Below are positions 9,416 through 18,741 of a stretch of DNA of 42,653 nt, in pieces. The notes under the pieces were generated by a model. It was not told the DNA's origin, did no database searches, and saw only the letters and a list, made by a program, of their open reading frames with translations. Numbering within the stretch: position 1 is the stretch's first letter; each line of letters starts with the position of its first letter. The translations under genes were made by a program, and so were the position numbers. The stretch is from the NCBI GenBank assembly GCA_937928405.1, contig CALFWZ010000083.1:1-42653 (forward strand), given 5' to 3'. This DNA comes from an uncultured Saprospiraceae bacterium (GTDB lineage: Bacteria > Bacteroidota > Bacteroidia > Chitinophagales > Saprospiraceae).

Positions 9416-11125
9416 ATGAAAAATTGCTTCTACCTATTTATTTTAGCACTATTGGTCAGTTGCCAAGACTCAAATCCACCTACCGATCTTTTATTATACA
9501 ACGGAAATTTTTCCACCATTAATTCCGCTCAACCTACTGCCACCGCCGTAGCCATTACCAACGGACGTATTACCGACATAGGTGGCCCAGAAGTCGTAGA
9601 GAAACACCAAAAATCAGCAAAAAAAACCATCGACCTCAACGGTCAGTTTGCCATGCCGGGCTTTATAGAAGGTCATGGGCATTTTAGCAACCTCGGAAAA
9701 AGTTTAATTCACCTTAATTTTCTAGCTTCTAAAAATTGGCAAGAAATCGTGGATCAAGTAGCGGCAAAAGCCGCTACGCTTGCACCAGGTGTCTGGATTG
9801 AAGGACGCGGCTGGCACCAAGAAAAATGGGATACGCCTTTAGATCAACAGGTGCACGGATATCCATTTCACGATCAATTATCTGCCGTTTCTCCCAACAA
9901 TCCAGTAATCTTATATCATGCCAGCGGCCATGCTTTGTTTGCGAATAAAGCCGCCATGGCAACCGCCGGAGTAAGTACGGAAACGCCCAATCCAGTAGGT
10001 GGAGAAATAATCCGTGATGGAAAAGGCAATGCCATTGGGGTATTTGAAGAACGGGCGATGAAAGTAATTGCCGGAAGCTATCAGGATTATCTCACCAAAA
10101 TTCCGGAGGATGAAAAACTCAAATTATGGGAACGCGGTATCACACTCGCCGAACAAGAATGCCTCTCCAAAGGTATCACCTCTTTCCAAGATGCAGGAAG
10201 TAGTTTTACCGAAATAGAACGATACCGTGCCATGGCAGAAAAAGGGGAATTGGATTTGAGACTCTGGGCAATGGTACGTCATAGCTATAATGAAATGAAT
10301 AATGGGAAACTAGACAATTTCCCGATCATTGATGCCGGAGATAATTTTTTCACCGTTCGAGCTATCAAGACAGAAGTTGATGGAGCACTCGGTTCTTTTG
10401 GTGCCTGGCTACTAAGACCCTACGCAGACAAACCAAACTTTACAGGTCAGAATACCACGACTATTGAAGAAGTAGAAAATATTGCTACCCTAGCTGTAAA
10501 ACATGATTTACAATTATGTGTACACGCTATCGGCGATCGAGCCAACCGAGAAGTATTGGACATTTTTCAACATCTATTACCTAATCATCCTAAAAAAGAT
10601 AAATGGCGTTGGCGAATTGAACATGCACAGCATCTTGACCCTACAGATATTCCGAGATTTAAGGACATGGGCGTGATCGCTTCCATGCAGGGCATTCACT
10701 GTACGTCCGATGCTCCTTTTGTCGTCAGTCGATTAGGAGAGGAACGTTCTCGTCTGGGCGCTTATCCGTGGAGAAGTTTATTAGATGCAGGCGTTATCGT
10801 AGCCAATGGTACGGATGCACCTGTCGAAGATGTGAGCGCATTAGCCAGCATTTATGCTTCGGTTACCAGAAAACGACAGGACACCGGCATGGAATTTTTC
10901 CCCGAGCAAAGTATGACCCGAGCAGAGGCTTTGTATTCTTATACTTTAGGCAATGCTTACGCCGCTTTTGAAGAGGAAAGCAAGGGAAGTTTAGAGGTTG
11001 GGAAACTCGGAGATATTGTCGTCTTGTCCAATGATTTATTGACCTGCGAAGCGGAGGCTATTCCCACTACAGAAGTGATGATGACCATCGTAAATGGTGT
11101 GGTGAAATATGAAAAGGGGAAGTGA
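9416..11125 (+). CDS. Amidohydrolase family 3 (YtcJ-like) lipoprotein
   Basis: A 569-residue metal-dependent hydrolase of the amidohydrolase superfamily. A lipobox (LLVSC, Cys16) predicts export and lipid anchoring, so it would act in the periplasm or at the outer membrane. The metal-binding HxH of strand 1 is His87-Gly-His89 (GFIEGHGHF). Later motifs are IKTEVDGALGSFGAWLL, HAIGDRANREV, RIEHAQH and VANGTDAPVED, all standard for the YtcJ branch. The substrate cannot be read from sequence; relatives hydrolyse N-acyl or cyclic amides. It starts 36 bases after the 500-residue protein and ends before a perfect bidirectional terminator. Confidence 0.9.
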   Translation: MKNCFYLFILALLVSCQDSNPPTDLLLYNGNFSTINSAQPTATAVAITNGRITDIGGPEVVEKHQKSAKKTIDLNGQFAMPGFIEGHGHFSNLGKSLIHLNFLASKNWQEIVDQVAAKAATLAPGVWIEGRGWHQEKWDTPLDQQVHGYPFHDQLSAVSPNNPVILYHASGHALFANKAAMATAGVSTETPNPVGGEIIRDGKGNAIGVFEERAMKVIAGSYQDYLTKIPEDEKLKLWERGITLAEQECLSKGITSFQDAGSSFTEIERYRAMAEKGELDLRLWAMVRHSYNEMNNGKLDNFPIIDAGDNFFTVRAIKTEVDGALGSFGAWLLRPYADKPNFTGQNTTTIEEVENIATLAVKHDLQLCVHAIGDRANREVLDIFQHLLPNHPKKDKWRWRIEHAQHLDPTDIPRFKDMGVIASMQGIHCTSDAPFVVSRLGEERSRLGAYPWRSLLDAGVIVANGTDAPVEDVSALASIYASVTRKRQDTGMEFFPEQSMTRAEALYSYTLGNAYAAFEEESKGSLEVGKLGDIVVLSNDLLTCEAEAIPTTEVMMTIVNGVVKYEKGK

Positions 11126-11268
11126 TCTTTGTTGATTTGTTAGTGAAATAATAATAATTTTCTTCTGACGTGTATATCTTTTTTTATGTAAAATTTCATG
11201 AAAAGATTTAAAACATAAAGTAACCTCATTGTTGAATTGTCTTATTTAAGGTTTATGTTTTTGTGATA

Positions 11269-11312
11269 AAAAAAGTCGTTGAAAGTATAGATTTACTTTC
11301 AACGACTTTTTT
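11269..11312. terminator. Bidirectional intrinsic terminator
   Basis: A perfect 19-bp inverted repeat (11269-11287 with 11294-11312) surrounds the 6-nt loop TAGATT. A-rich and T-rich ends give a T tract on either strand. It lies between the convergent amidohydrolase and zinc metalloprotease genes and should terminate both. Confidence 0.9.
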
Positions 11313-11333
11313 AGATGTCAACTAATCATACCA

Positions 11334-13790
11334 TTACTTCTTAGGCATTTCATATTTACCATCCAAAATTTGCTGGATACGATTGCTAATGTCTTGATAA
11401 TGATATTTAGAAATGGCCGCACCACTATTGGTCTTCGAATTGACTAATTGCTTGATTTCAGAAAGTGTTCCAAAGGCGACCGCACGAATATCTGTCTGAT
11501 CCACTTCATTATCTTTACTCGACAGCACTTCTCCCATCTTATCCACAAATGCTCTTTGTAAATTTCGCTGATACAAATCGGTCGCATCATTTTTCCATAT
11601 GCCATCTTTAAGGTCTCCAAACAAATCAGTGATTGTGTACGTATTGCTACCTTGTAGCGCAGTAGATTCTACCATTCGATTTAATCTATCTGGAACCATT
11701 AATCGATTTAACACACTGGATTGTAATCGCAGGATTCGTTCCGTGGCACCATCCGATTCAATCCGTTGCAATATATTATTATCCAATAACCATTTAGGAG
11801 TCTTGAAAATATTTTCATTTAAATATTTCATGGCAGCCTGCTGTTTACTTTTTTCTACGGGTGTATAAATTACCCCTTCTTCGTCTGCCGTTTTTTGGTA
11901 ATTATAAACACCTCCCACCATCGTGGCTACGTGGCGTAGATACTTTCCTAATTGTCCATAAACAGAATTATACACTTCTTCCAATTCATCGTACCCTTCT
12001 CCATCTTCTTTCATCCATGAAACCAGTTGTGGCACCATTAGCTTTAAATTATTGGTACCATAAGTAGCTGATTTGACAGGATCATCTCCCAAGTCTTCGG
12101 TCTGTGCCGTTGGATCGGCAGGATCTCTCGTTTGGCGACCAAACCGCATGGCAGGATCATCGGCTCTTTCTTTAATCCATTCGTTAAGGATCGGTCTTTC
12201 GGCTTCCGCCGAATTGGCATTTGGAATCAATTTATACCCGTACATAATCGACCAATCATCGTATTCTCCTACTCGTGGAAATAAATTTGTAACACCATCT
12301 CCAGGCTGAGCAATATGATTAAAACGTGCATAATCCATAATGGAAGGAGCGGTTCCATGCGTTGCCGTAAAGGTAGGTGACCGTAGAGAATCCACTGGAT
12401 ACGCTACACTAGATCCCATGTTATGAGGAAGTCCAAGTGTGTGTCCTACCTCGTGAGCAGCAACGAATCGAATTAATTCTCCCATTAATTCTCGACTAAA
12501 TTTAACTTTACGAGCATTGGGGTCAACCGCGGCTCCTTGCGTTAGATACCAATTACGCAATAGTTTCATAATATTATGGTACCAAAGAATATCGCTTTCT
12601 AGAATTTCTCCAGTTCGTGGATCATGAACGTGAGGACCTTGTGCATTTTGAATTTCTGTTGTAATATATCGGATTACAGAATATCGAACATCTTCCGCAC
12701 TCCAATCGGGATCTTCTTCTTTAGAAGGAGGATCTTTGGCGATGATAGCATTTTTAAATCCTGCTTTTTCAAAGGCAGGCTGCCAATCTTCAATTCCTTG
12801 TTTGATATAAGAACGCCAAACCTCAGGCATCGCGGGATCTACGTAATAGACGATAGGTTTTGCGGGGTCGACCAAGGTGCCCGCTGCGTAAGCTGCTGCA
12901 TCTTCTGGTTTTGGTTCTAGTTTCCAACGAGTAATAAATCGCTTATTATCTGCTTTTAGATCACCATCGCCATAATCTGTTTGTACAACACCGAAATAAC
13001 CTACCCGAGGATCTGCATAACGAGGCTGCATGGGAATTTCTGGAAGCTTCACAAAAGATTGATTCATTTCTACGGAGAGCGTTCCAGTGAGTTGATTATC
13101 AGGTAATTTTTTTCCTTTATAGGTAAGAATATGGCGTACTTCTACATTTTCTGGGAAGCTTTTAATTCCACTGATTAAACTTCGTTTGGCGTCGAGACCA
13201 CCAATTTCAAATCTTTTTCGATCTCTGGAGGAGAGCGCACCAATCATGGAGATGTCTTTTGTAAAAAGTGGATCTACTTCGATCACTACTGCCGAAGAAT
13301 CATCATTTTCAGCAGCTACTTCAAAAGTCATGATGACCGGTTCGAAATTGTTTTTCCGTAAAGATTCGTAAATAGGTTTTTCGAAGGTAGCCGTGCTATT
13401 ATAACTGACCGAACGCAGTAGTATTTTATTGTCCATTCTTTCCCAACGAATTACTTGTTGTGGTCGAGACTTCATACCTGCACCTCCAAAATTCAATCCA
13501 TTGACGTGACCAGAAATTCGGCTAACAACCAGTATTTCTTCATCTAGCAGATCGAAGGGTAATTCAAAATAATGCTTGCCATCTACCTTATGAACAGTAA
13601 ATAAACCTTCATCTGTAATCGCATCTTTGGTGATCACATCGCTATATTTTTTCTTTTTATCCTTATCTTTCTTTTTGCCACCAGGCGCTGCAGCTGATAT
13701 TTTATCAGTCGCTTTTTTCTGGGTGGCGCAACTAGAGAACAGGATGAAGGAAAGAAAGAAGTAACACAGGAGTTTGAGGTTGAATTTCAT
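11334..13790 (-). CDS. Zinc-dependent metalloprotease lipoprotein (DUF5117/DUF4953 type)
   Basis: An 818-residue exported protein. The signal peptide ends in a lipobox (LFSSC, Cys21) and is followed by a Lys-rich linker (24-49). A beta-rich N-terminal region (DUF5117-like, ~90-290) precedes the catalytic part with HEVGHTLGLPHN (His446, Glu447, His450, His456), the extended metzincin-like HExxHxxGxxH zinc site. A SIMDYARF segment about 40 residues later may supply the Met-turn. The helical C-terminal ~250 residues match the DUF4953 style. This family is common in Bacteroidota and its natural substrates are unknown. The start is ATG with the Lys-Phe-Asn signal peptide; no clear promoter was found. 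Confidence 0.9.
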   Translation of the reverse strand: MKFNLKLLCYFFLSFILFSSCATQKKATDKISAAAPGGKKKDKDKKKKYSDVITKDAITDEGLFTVHKVDGKHYFELPFDLLDEEILVVSRISGHVNGLNFGGAGMKSRPQQVIRWERMDNKILLRSVSYNSTATFEKPIYESLRKNNFEPVIMTFEVAAENDDSSAVVIEVDPLFTKDISMIGALSSRDRKRFEIGGLDAKRSLISGIKSFPENVEVRHILTYKGKKLPDNQLTGTLSVEMNQSFVKLPEIPMQPRYADPRVGYFGVVQTDYGDGDLKADNKRFITRWKLEPKPEDAAAYAAGTLVDPAKPIVYYVDPAMPEVWRSYIKQGIEDWQPAFEKAGFKNAIIAKDPPSKEEDPDWSAEDVRYSVIRYITTEIQNAQGPHVHDPRTGEILESDILWYHNIMKLLRNWYLTQGAAVDPNARKVKFSRELMGELIRFVAAHEVGHTLGLPHNMGSSVAYPVDSLRSPTFTATHGTAPSIMDYARFNHIAQPGDGVTNLFPRVGEYDDWSIMYGYKLIPNANSAEAERPILNEWIKERADDPAMRFGRQTRDPADPTAQTEDLGDDPVKSATYGTNNLKLMVPQLVSWMKEDGEGYDELEEVYNSVYGQLGKYLRHVATMVGGVYNYQKTADEEGVIYTPVEKSKQQAAMKYLNENIFKTPKWLLDNNILQRIESDGATERILRLQSSVLNRLMVPDRLNRMVESTALQGSNTYTITDLFGDLKDGIWKNDATDLYQRNLQRAFVDKMGEVLSSKDNEVDQTDIRAVAFGTLSEIKQLVNSKTNSGAAISKYHYQDISNRIQQILDGKYEMPKK

Positions 13791-13944
13791 ATTTAGTACG
13801 TTTAATAATGATCAAAAAATAACATTCCGATTTGTCTCTGATCTTTTAAGCTCAAATCGAAAAATTATTAACTGGCCATTATTTATAAAAAAATTATATT
13901 TGAGTAAATATACGTAATGGTCAGGTAATACGGAAATCGAATAA
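13791..13944. other. Non-coding spacer upstream of the zinc protease
   Basis: This is AT-rich spacer before the hairpin element at 13945-14112. A plus-strand TATATTTG (13895-13902) matches the -7 consensus but has no -33 partner and no gene directly after it. Nothing else is recognised. Confidence 0.4.
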
Positions 13945-14112
13945 TTAAGAGCATGTTTAAAATTAACATATTGGTCTAAAACTGCTCATTTTTTGATTAT
14001 TCTGCGTTACTCAAACAGTCATTTATCCAGATAAACTCCTGTTTTCGGGTCTTAATTAATCAAAAAACGACCTAGTTTTAGCTACAATAGCCCATTTTTA
14101 ACCATGCCCTAA
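13945..14112. repeat. ~168-bp imperfect hairpin element (MITE-like), copy 1
   Basis: The two ends are inverted near-copies. The left end reads TTAAGAGCATGTTTAAAATT, and the right end, read on the minus strand, reads TTAGGGCATGGTTAAAAAT. Inner segments also pair: CTAAAACT..TTTTTTGATTA on both arms, CTCAAACAG with CTGTTTTC, and an apical TTTATC/GATAAA at 14022-14035. The whole element therefore folds into one long hairpin centred near 14029. It shares its ends and size with the element at 41351-41515. It contains no reading frame. Confidence 0.7.
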
Positions 14113-14172
14113 GAATTCATACAAGGCCACGTCAATTGAAAGACATTTACCCATTTCAAACACATTTTTTTT

Positions 14173-14180
14173 TACCTTTG
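14173..14180 (+). promoter_or_regulatory. -7 promoter element directly in front of a start codon
   Basis: TACCTTTG matches TAnnTTTG. It ends only five bases before the ATG at 14186, so transcription would start at or next to the start codon and the mRNA would be leaderless. No exact TTTG lies ~20 bases upstream. Confidence 0.45.
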
Positions 14181-14185
14181 CTATA

Positions 14186-15529
14186 ATGAAGAAAACGACG
14201 ACCTTTTCCATTACCGCCCTTTTTATTTTGGTAGCTACTTTTGTGGAATTAAGTTTTCAAACTTCTCAAATCAACAAATTTGGCGTCTATTGGAGTCCTA
14301 CCATCTGGTTGCTTGGAGGTCTTCTGTGCTGCTTTTTTGCCAGTTTTCACTTACCGACCAAAGAAACCCAAGGGACTACTAAACAAGATAAAGCATCATT
14401 ATTCATTCATTGGTTTTTACCAGCACAATGGATGCGTCTAGTTCTTTTTTGGGCTAGCTTTTTACTGGCTACCTTATTTATCGGTGATAAGTTAGCGGAT
14501 GTTTTCATAGAGCACCCAATTGATCCCTTACTATCGGACGTCATTCCAAGTATGCAGTTATATGTAAAACGTTTTCTAGCTGGTGAAAAGGTTTATACAG
14601 AAATGTTTTTTCCTCGTTGGTCTTTTTTTCCTACTTATCTTCCGTTTATGTGGGCTCCTTATATTCCGGCAGAAATATTCCAGATAGATTATCGTTGGAC
14701 TGCTTACCTTTTTTTTATGCTTGCTTTGGTCTTTTGGAATAGAAGATTATTATCCAAATCAATTTATTTTGAAGAAGCTTTGCTCAAAATGCTGATTCCT
14801 TTTTTGATGCTAGGTTATTTTATTTTATATAATGAATCTACGCTTGGCTTTGCGATCGAATTAACGGCTGTCAGTTATTATTTAATGTTAGCTTTTAGTT
14901 TGGGAAGTAAACGACTATGGGTAATAGCCATTCCCATCATATGCTGTTTACTGTCTCGGTATGCTTTCTCTTTTTGGCTACCAGTCTATGTATTAATTCT
15001 TTGGGCGGAATATGGGTTTAAAAGAGCTTTTCAAGTTGGATTTTTAGTCGTAGTTGGATTAGTGCTTTTTTATGTTATTCCATTCTTATCCCAAGATTGG
15101 CAACTGTTGAGCAAAGGGGCCGAGGCTTACAATAATGCCATTCTCGGACAATGGAAAATACAAACTTGGCAAGCACCAGGAGCATTACCTCATCATTTAA
15201 ATCAAGGCTTAAGCTATTCGATTTTCTTTTATTTGGAATTCCCTGAATTAGCAGTAACAGAACGACTAAAACTCAACAAAATCGTTCATCTAGCAGTCAG
15301 TTTAGGTAGTTCATTATTCATCTTGGCTGCTTATTTTTTCATGAGAAAAAAATGGCCTAATTTTAATTTTAAACTATTCTCACTTGTTTCGCTAAAACTT
15401 TATTTAGTGATCTTTTATAGTTTACTTTATGTCCCATTTAGTTATCTTTATCAATTGCCATTATTTTTATCCATACCAATCATCTACGAAACAGTAATTC
15501 TCAATCCTTCTCGTAAAACAACTTCATAA
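14186..15529 (+). CDS. Polytopic membrane protein, probable GT-C type glycosyltransferase
   Basis: A 447-residue integral membrane protein with about ten hydrophobic segments, starting with one at ~8-26. After the second or third segment there is a loop with DPLLSDVIPSMQLYVKRFLAGEKVY (residues ~114-138), which resembles the first extracytoplasmic loop of polyprenol-phosphate-sugar dependent glycosyltransferases (GT87/ArnT-like): an acidic residue followed by a Y..FL.G..Y pattern. The stop codon overlaps the start of a GtrB/DPM-like enzyme (TAATG), which would make the lipid-linked sugar donor. The inferred job is transfer of that sugar to an envelope acceptor. Family membership is suggested, not proven. 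Confidence 0.72.
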   Translation: MKKTTTFSITALFILVATFVELSFQTSQINKFGVYWSPTIWLLGGLLCCFFASFHLPTKETQGTTKQDKASLFIHWFLPAQWMRLVLFWASFLLATLFIGDKLADVFIEHPIDPLLSDVIPSMQLYVKRFLAGEKVYTEMFFPRWSFFPTYLPFMWAPYIPAEIFQIDYRWTAYLFFMLALVFWNRRLLSKSIYFEEALLKMLIPFLMLGYFILYNESTLGFAIELTAVSYYLMLAFSLGSKRLWVIAIPIICCLLSRYAFSFWLPVYVLILWAEYGFKRAFQVGFLVVVGLVLFYVIPFLSQDWQLLSKGAEAYNNAILGQWKIQTWQAPGALPHHLNQGLSYSIFFYLEFPELAVTERLKLNKIVHLAVSLGSSLFILAAYFFMRKKWPNFNFKLFSLVSLKLYLVIFYSLLYVPFSYLYQLPLFLSIPIIYETVILNPSRKTTS

Positions 15530-16482
15530 TGGTATCTAAACCGATCATCATTTCCATCATTGTTCCCTTATTCAACGAAGAAAAGGTATTTCCTATCCTT
15601 ATCGAACGACTTGATCAGTTAATAAAATCTTTAGATTTTAACGTAGAGGTGGTTTTAGTAAATGATGGTAGTATAGACAATACGCCTATTTTGATGAAAG
15701 CACTCGCTCTTTCTAATCCTACTTACCAATGTGTATTTCTATCTAAAAATTATGGACATCAAATTGCATTAACAGCTGGATTGAATCTAGCTAGAGCCGA
15801 AGAAGCCATCATGGTAATCGATGGAGACTTACAAGATCCTCCGGAGTTGTTAACTGATTTTTATGAAAAAATAAAAGAAGGATACGACGTTGTATATGGT
15901 GTAAGAAAAAAGCGGAAAGAAGGTTTTTTTAAACGAGTAGCTTATTATTCTTTCTACAGAATTTTGAAAAAAATGGCAGGGTTCGACTTGCCACTCGATA
16001 GTGGAGACTTTGGTATGATGTCCCGACGAGTAGTAGATATTATGAATCAAATGCCCGAAGAGAGTCGTTACTTGAGAGGGATGCGCGCCTGGGTTGGTTT
16101 TGATCAAACTGGCATTCCCTACGAAAGATCAAAAAGGATGGCTGGAGAACCCAAATATGATTTTAAAATGTTAACGATGCTGGCATATAACGGTATTTTT
16201 AATTTTAGTGTAGTACCCATTAAAATTTTAACTCGCCTAGGAATGTTATCTATTCTATCATCGGTATGTTATTTTATTTATAGCATCATTATTAAATATT
16301 CTACGGATCAGGTACCTTCTGGTTTTACCGCCTTGCTGTTTGTGATTATACTATTTGGAGGTGTTCAATTAATCTCAATTGGTATTTTGGGAGAGTATGT
16401 TGTTCGGATGTTTTTCCAAGTAAAGAATAGACCAATTTTTATTGTGAAAGAAAAAATTATAAATCAGAAATTAATTAAATAA
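15529..16482 (+). CDS. Family 2 glycosyltransferase, polyprenyl-phosphate sugar synthase (GtrB/DPM/ArnC-like)
   Basis: A 317-residue enzyme expected to move a sugar from a nucleotide donor to polyprenyl phosphate on the inner face of the membrane. The GT-A catalytic domain has the VPLFNEE start, NDGSIDNT (45-52) and the DGDLQDPPE box (98-106), which is diagnostic of the ArnC/GtrB/DPM branch. Two C-terminal membrane helices (~235-255 and ~265-290) and the LGEYVVRMF segment match GtrB. Its ATG shares one base with the stop of the preceding membrane protein (TAATG), a sign of translational coupling. The methyltransferase gene follows after 6 bases. Glucose, mannose or aminoarabinose specificity cannot be told. 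Confidence 0.92.
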   Translation: MVSKPIIISIIVPLFNEEKVFPILIERLDQLIKSLDFNVEVVLVNDGSIDNTPILMKALALSNPTYQCVFLSKNYGHQIALTAGLNLARAEEAIMVIDGDLQDPPELLTDFYEKIKEGYDVVYGVRKKRKEGFFKRVAYYSFYRILKKMAGFDLPLDSGDFGMMSRRVVDIMNQMPEESRYLRGMRAWVGFDQTGIPYERSKRMAGEPKYDFKMLTMLAYNGIFNFSVVPIKILTRLGMLSILSSVCYFIYSIIIKYSTDQVPSGFTALLFVIILFGGVQLISIGILGEYVVRMFFQVKNRPIFIVKEKIINQKLIK

Positions 16483-16488
16483 AATATT

Positions 16489-17241
16489 TTGAATCAAAAA
16501 TATTATCAAGAATATTATCATTTAGAAAGAAAGCACTGGTATTTTCGAGCGCGAAATAGATTGATTATGGATCATATTCGCAGTATTTCTTCGGAAGGTT
16601 CATCGCTTCGTATCCTAAATGTAGGCGTAGGTACCGGGTATACTTCCGAATTACTTAGTCAATTTGGATCGGTTAGTTCTATAGAATATGATGAAGATTG
16701 TTGCGCCTTTGTGAATGAGCAAACAGACCTAAAAGTAGTACATGGTTCTATCCTAGAACTTGATTTCCCAGATAATAGTTTTGATCTGGTGTGTGCGTTT
16801 GATGTGGTAGAGCACGTAGAGGAAGACGCGTTAGCCGTACAAGAATTGAAGCGCGTTTGTAAACAAGCAGGCAAGGTGGTCATCACCGTTCCGGCGTATA
16901 TGTTTTTATGGAGTAAACATGATGAAATCAATCATCATTTTCGCAGATACACCAAACCACAGCTATTAAAATTATTTAACAATCAGGGAAAATTTGTATA
17001 TCATTCTTATTATAATACTTTATTATTTCCTCCGGTAGCCATCTTTCGCTTTCTAAATAACCTACTGGGATTGACCAAGACAACCGATACCGATACCGGA
17101 TCTGATTTTTCGGTGGCAGGGAAAGATTCATGGTTGACTCGGTTGCTATACCAAATATTTTATGCTGAATCTTTTTTTATAAAACGCCAAATTAGATTAC
17201 CCTTTGGTGTTTCTATTATGGTAAGTTGGAAAAAAGAATAA
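16489..17241 (+). CDS. Class I SAM-dependent methyltransferase
   Basis: A 250-residue Rossmann-fold methyltransferase. Motif I is ILNVGVGTGYTSELL (glycines at 46-50), the acidic motif II region is SIEYDEDC, and DVVEHVEED marks motif IV. A typical leader, YYQEYYHLERKHWYFRARN, is found in methyltransferases that travel with GtrB-type glycosyltransferases. That leader is only complete if translation begins at the TTG at 16489; the next ATG (16567) would delete it, so a TTG start 6 bases after the GT2 stop is preferred. The probable role is methylation of a sugar or lipid-linked glycan intermediate. The C-terminus has a hydrophobic stretch (~175-200) that could touch the membrane. Confidence 0.85.
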   Translation: MNQKYYQEYYHLERKHWYFRARNRLIMDHIRSISSEGSSLRILNVGVGTGYTSELLSQFGSVSSIEYDEDCCAFVNEQTDLKVVHGSILELDFPDNSFDLVCAFDVVEHVEEDALAVQELKRVCKQAGKVVITVPAYMFLWSKHDEINHHFRRYTKPQLLKLFNNQGKFVYHSYYNTLLFPPVAIFRFLNNLLGLTKTTDTDTGSDFSVAGKDSWLTRLLYQIFYAESFFIKRQIRLPFGVSIMVSWKKE

Positions 17242-17246
17242 AATAA

Positions 17247-17438
17247 GATAAGTCATCCCTAATTTCGCCATCATCATTTAATTGATTTGCCAGTTAGCAC
17301 AGTGTTTCTTTGCTGGTTAGCCAGTTGGCCTTTAGCTAGTTAGCCCTCTTTTTACGTGTAAAAAGAGGGCTAACGGGCAAACAAGCTAACAGGCCAACTG
17401 GCAATATATTCTAAAGAAAAAATGCAGGATGACTCATC
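17247..17438. repeat. Palindromic octamer-array element between convergent genes
   Basis: The outer ends are 12-bp inverted repeats (GATAAGTCATCC 17247-17258; GGATGACTCATC 17427-17438, 11 of 12 matching). Inside, the right arm read on the minus strand is a run of 8-bp units: GTTGGCCT, GTTAGCTT, GTTTGCCC, GTTAGCCC. The left arm has GTTAGCCA, GTTGGCCT, TTAGCTA, GTTAGCCC. Perfect stems are 17320-17331 with 17391-17402, and 17340-17355 with 17358-17373. The core CTCTTTTTAC with GTAAAAAGAG could also terminate transcription of the flanking convergent genes. Confidence 0.75.
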
Positions 17439-17468
17439 ATGTTTTATCTAATTCAAAATAGTTTATTA

Positions 17469-18731
17469 CTAACTACCGAAATCATCAAAAGCGATATTTT
17501 CTTCGGGTACTCCCAATTCATCTAGCATCTTCATAACAGCAGATAACATGAGTGGAGGCCCACATAAATAGTATTCAATTTCTTCTGGCTCTGGATGTGA
17601 TTTTAAGTAATTATCCAACACTACCTGGTGAATATATCCAGTGTATCCTTCCCAGTTATCCTCTTCCATGGCATCAGAGAGGGCAATATTATATTGGAAA
17701 TTATCATATTCTTTTTCGATGTTACGGAAATCATCTGTATAGAATAATTCTCGTAAAGAACGTCCACCATACCAGTAAGAAACTTTTCGGTCTTTGGTTT
17801 TCAAGGTATGGAAAAGGTGGAAAATATGCGACCGTAAAGGTGCCATTCCTGCTCCACCACCGATATAGACCATTTCTTTTTTAGTTGGCTTAATAAAGAA
17901 TTCACCGTAAGGGCCTGAGATCGTCACTCGATCACCTGGGTTACGCGTAAATACGTAAGAAGAACAAACACCTGGATTAACCGGTAGGAATGCGTTGGTC
18001 TTACGATCCCATGGTGGTGTTGCAATACGAATATTTAGCATCACGATATTTCCTTCTGCGGGGTGATTGGCCATAGAGTAAGCACGGAACTGTGGTTCGT
18101 CGTTGACCATTACTAAATCCCACATATTGAATTTATCCCAGTCTCCTCGATATTCTTCTTCGATATCCATTCCTTTGAAATAACAAGTAATCTTAGGTAC
18201 ATCAATCTGAACATATCCACCAGATTCGAAATCAAGGGTTTCTCCTTCAGGAAGTTGTACTACGAATTCTTTGATAAAAGTGGCAACACCATCGTTAGAC
18301 TTAACGCGGCAATCCCATTTTTTAATTCCGAAGATTTCTTCTGGAATTCGGATGTCCATATCAGAACGAACTTTTACCTGACAAGCCAGTCGCATATTTT
18401 CAGCTACTTCTCTACGAGTAAGGTGATTCAATTCTGTCGGAAGTACATCACCTCCACCTGCATCGATATGACATTCACACATCGCACAAGTTCCTCCACC
18501 TCCACAAGCAGAAGGTAGGAAAATATTTTTTTCAGATAAAGCAGTCAAAAGATTAACTCCTGGCTTTACGAGCATTGGATTTTCCGTATCTCCGTTCACG
18601 ATGATTTTCACATCACCTTGCGGAATCAATTTCTTACGCGCATAGATCAACATAAATGACAGCGCCATAATAATCGCCATAAAGACGAATACGGCCGCGA
18701 GGATCAATCCAAATTCAAATAAAAGTATCAT
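17469..18731 (-). CDS. nqrF: Na+-translocating NADH:quinone reductase subunit F
   Basis: The electron-input subunit of Na+-NQR oxidises NADH at the cytoplasmic face and passes electrons through FAD and a 2Fe-2S centre. The 420-residue chain starts with one membrane helix (~3-30). The ferredoxin domain carries Cys76, Cys82, Cys85 and Cys117, with the same C-x5-C-x2-C-x31-C spacing as Vibrio NqrF. The FAD motif RAYSMANHP and the NADH-binding [14 protein letters not shown] and [16 protein letters not shown] follow, and the C-terminus has the usual FDDFG. It is the last gene of nqrABCDEF, but 248 bases with a tandem-repeat array separate it from nqrE, more than elsewhere in the operon. Confidence 0.97.
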   Translation of the reverse strand: MILLFEFGLILAAVFVFMAIIMALSFMLIYARKKLIPQGDVKIIVNGDTENPMLVKPGVNLLTALSEKNIFLPSACGGGGTCAMCECHIDAGGGDVLPTELNHLTRREVAENMRLACQVKVRSDMDIRIPEEIFGIKKWDCRVKSNDGVATFIKEFVVQLPEGETLDFESGGYVQIDVPKITCYFKGMDIEEEYRGDWDKFNMWDLVMVNDEPQFRAYSMANHPAEGNIVMLNIRIATPPWDRKTNAFLPVNPGVCSSYVFTRNPGDRVTISGPYGEFFIKPTKKEMVYIGGGAGMAPLRSHIFHLFHTLKTKDRKVSYWYGGRSLRELFYTDDFRNIEKEYDNFQYNIALSDAMEEDNWEGYTGYIHQVVLDNYLKSHPEPEEIEYYLCGPPLMLSAVMKMLDELGVPEENIAFDDFGS

Positions 18732-18741
18732 ATATATTGTT

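Noticed and set aside
13895..13902. TATATTTG as a promoter
   Set aside because: It matches the -7 pattern but has no -33 partner, and no gene begins within 280 bases; such octamers are expected by chance in AT-rich DNA.
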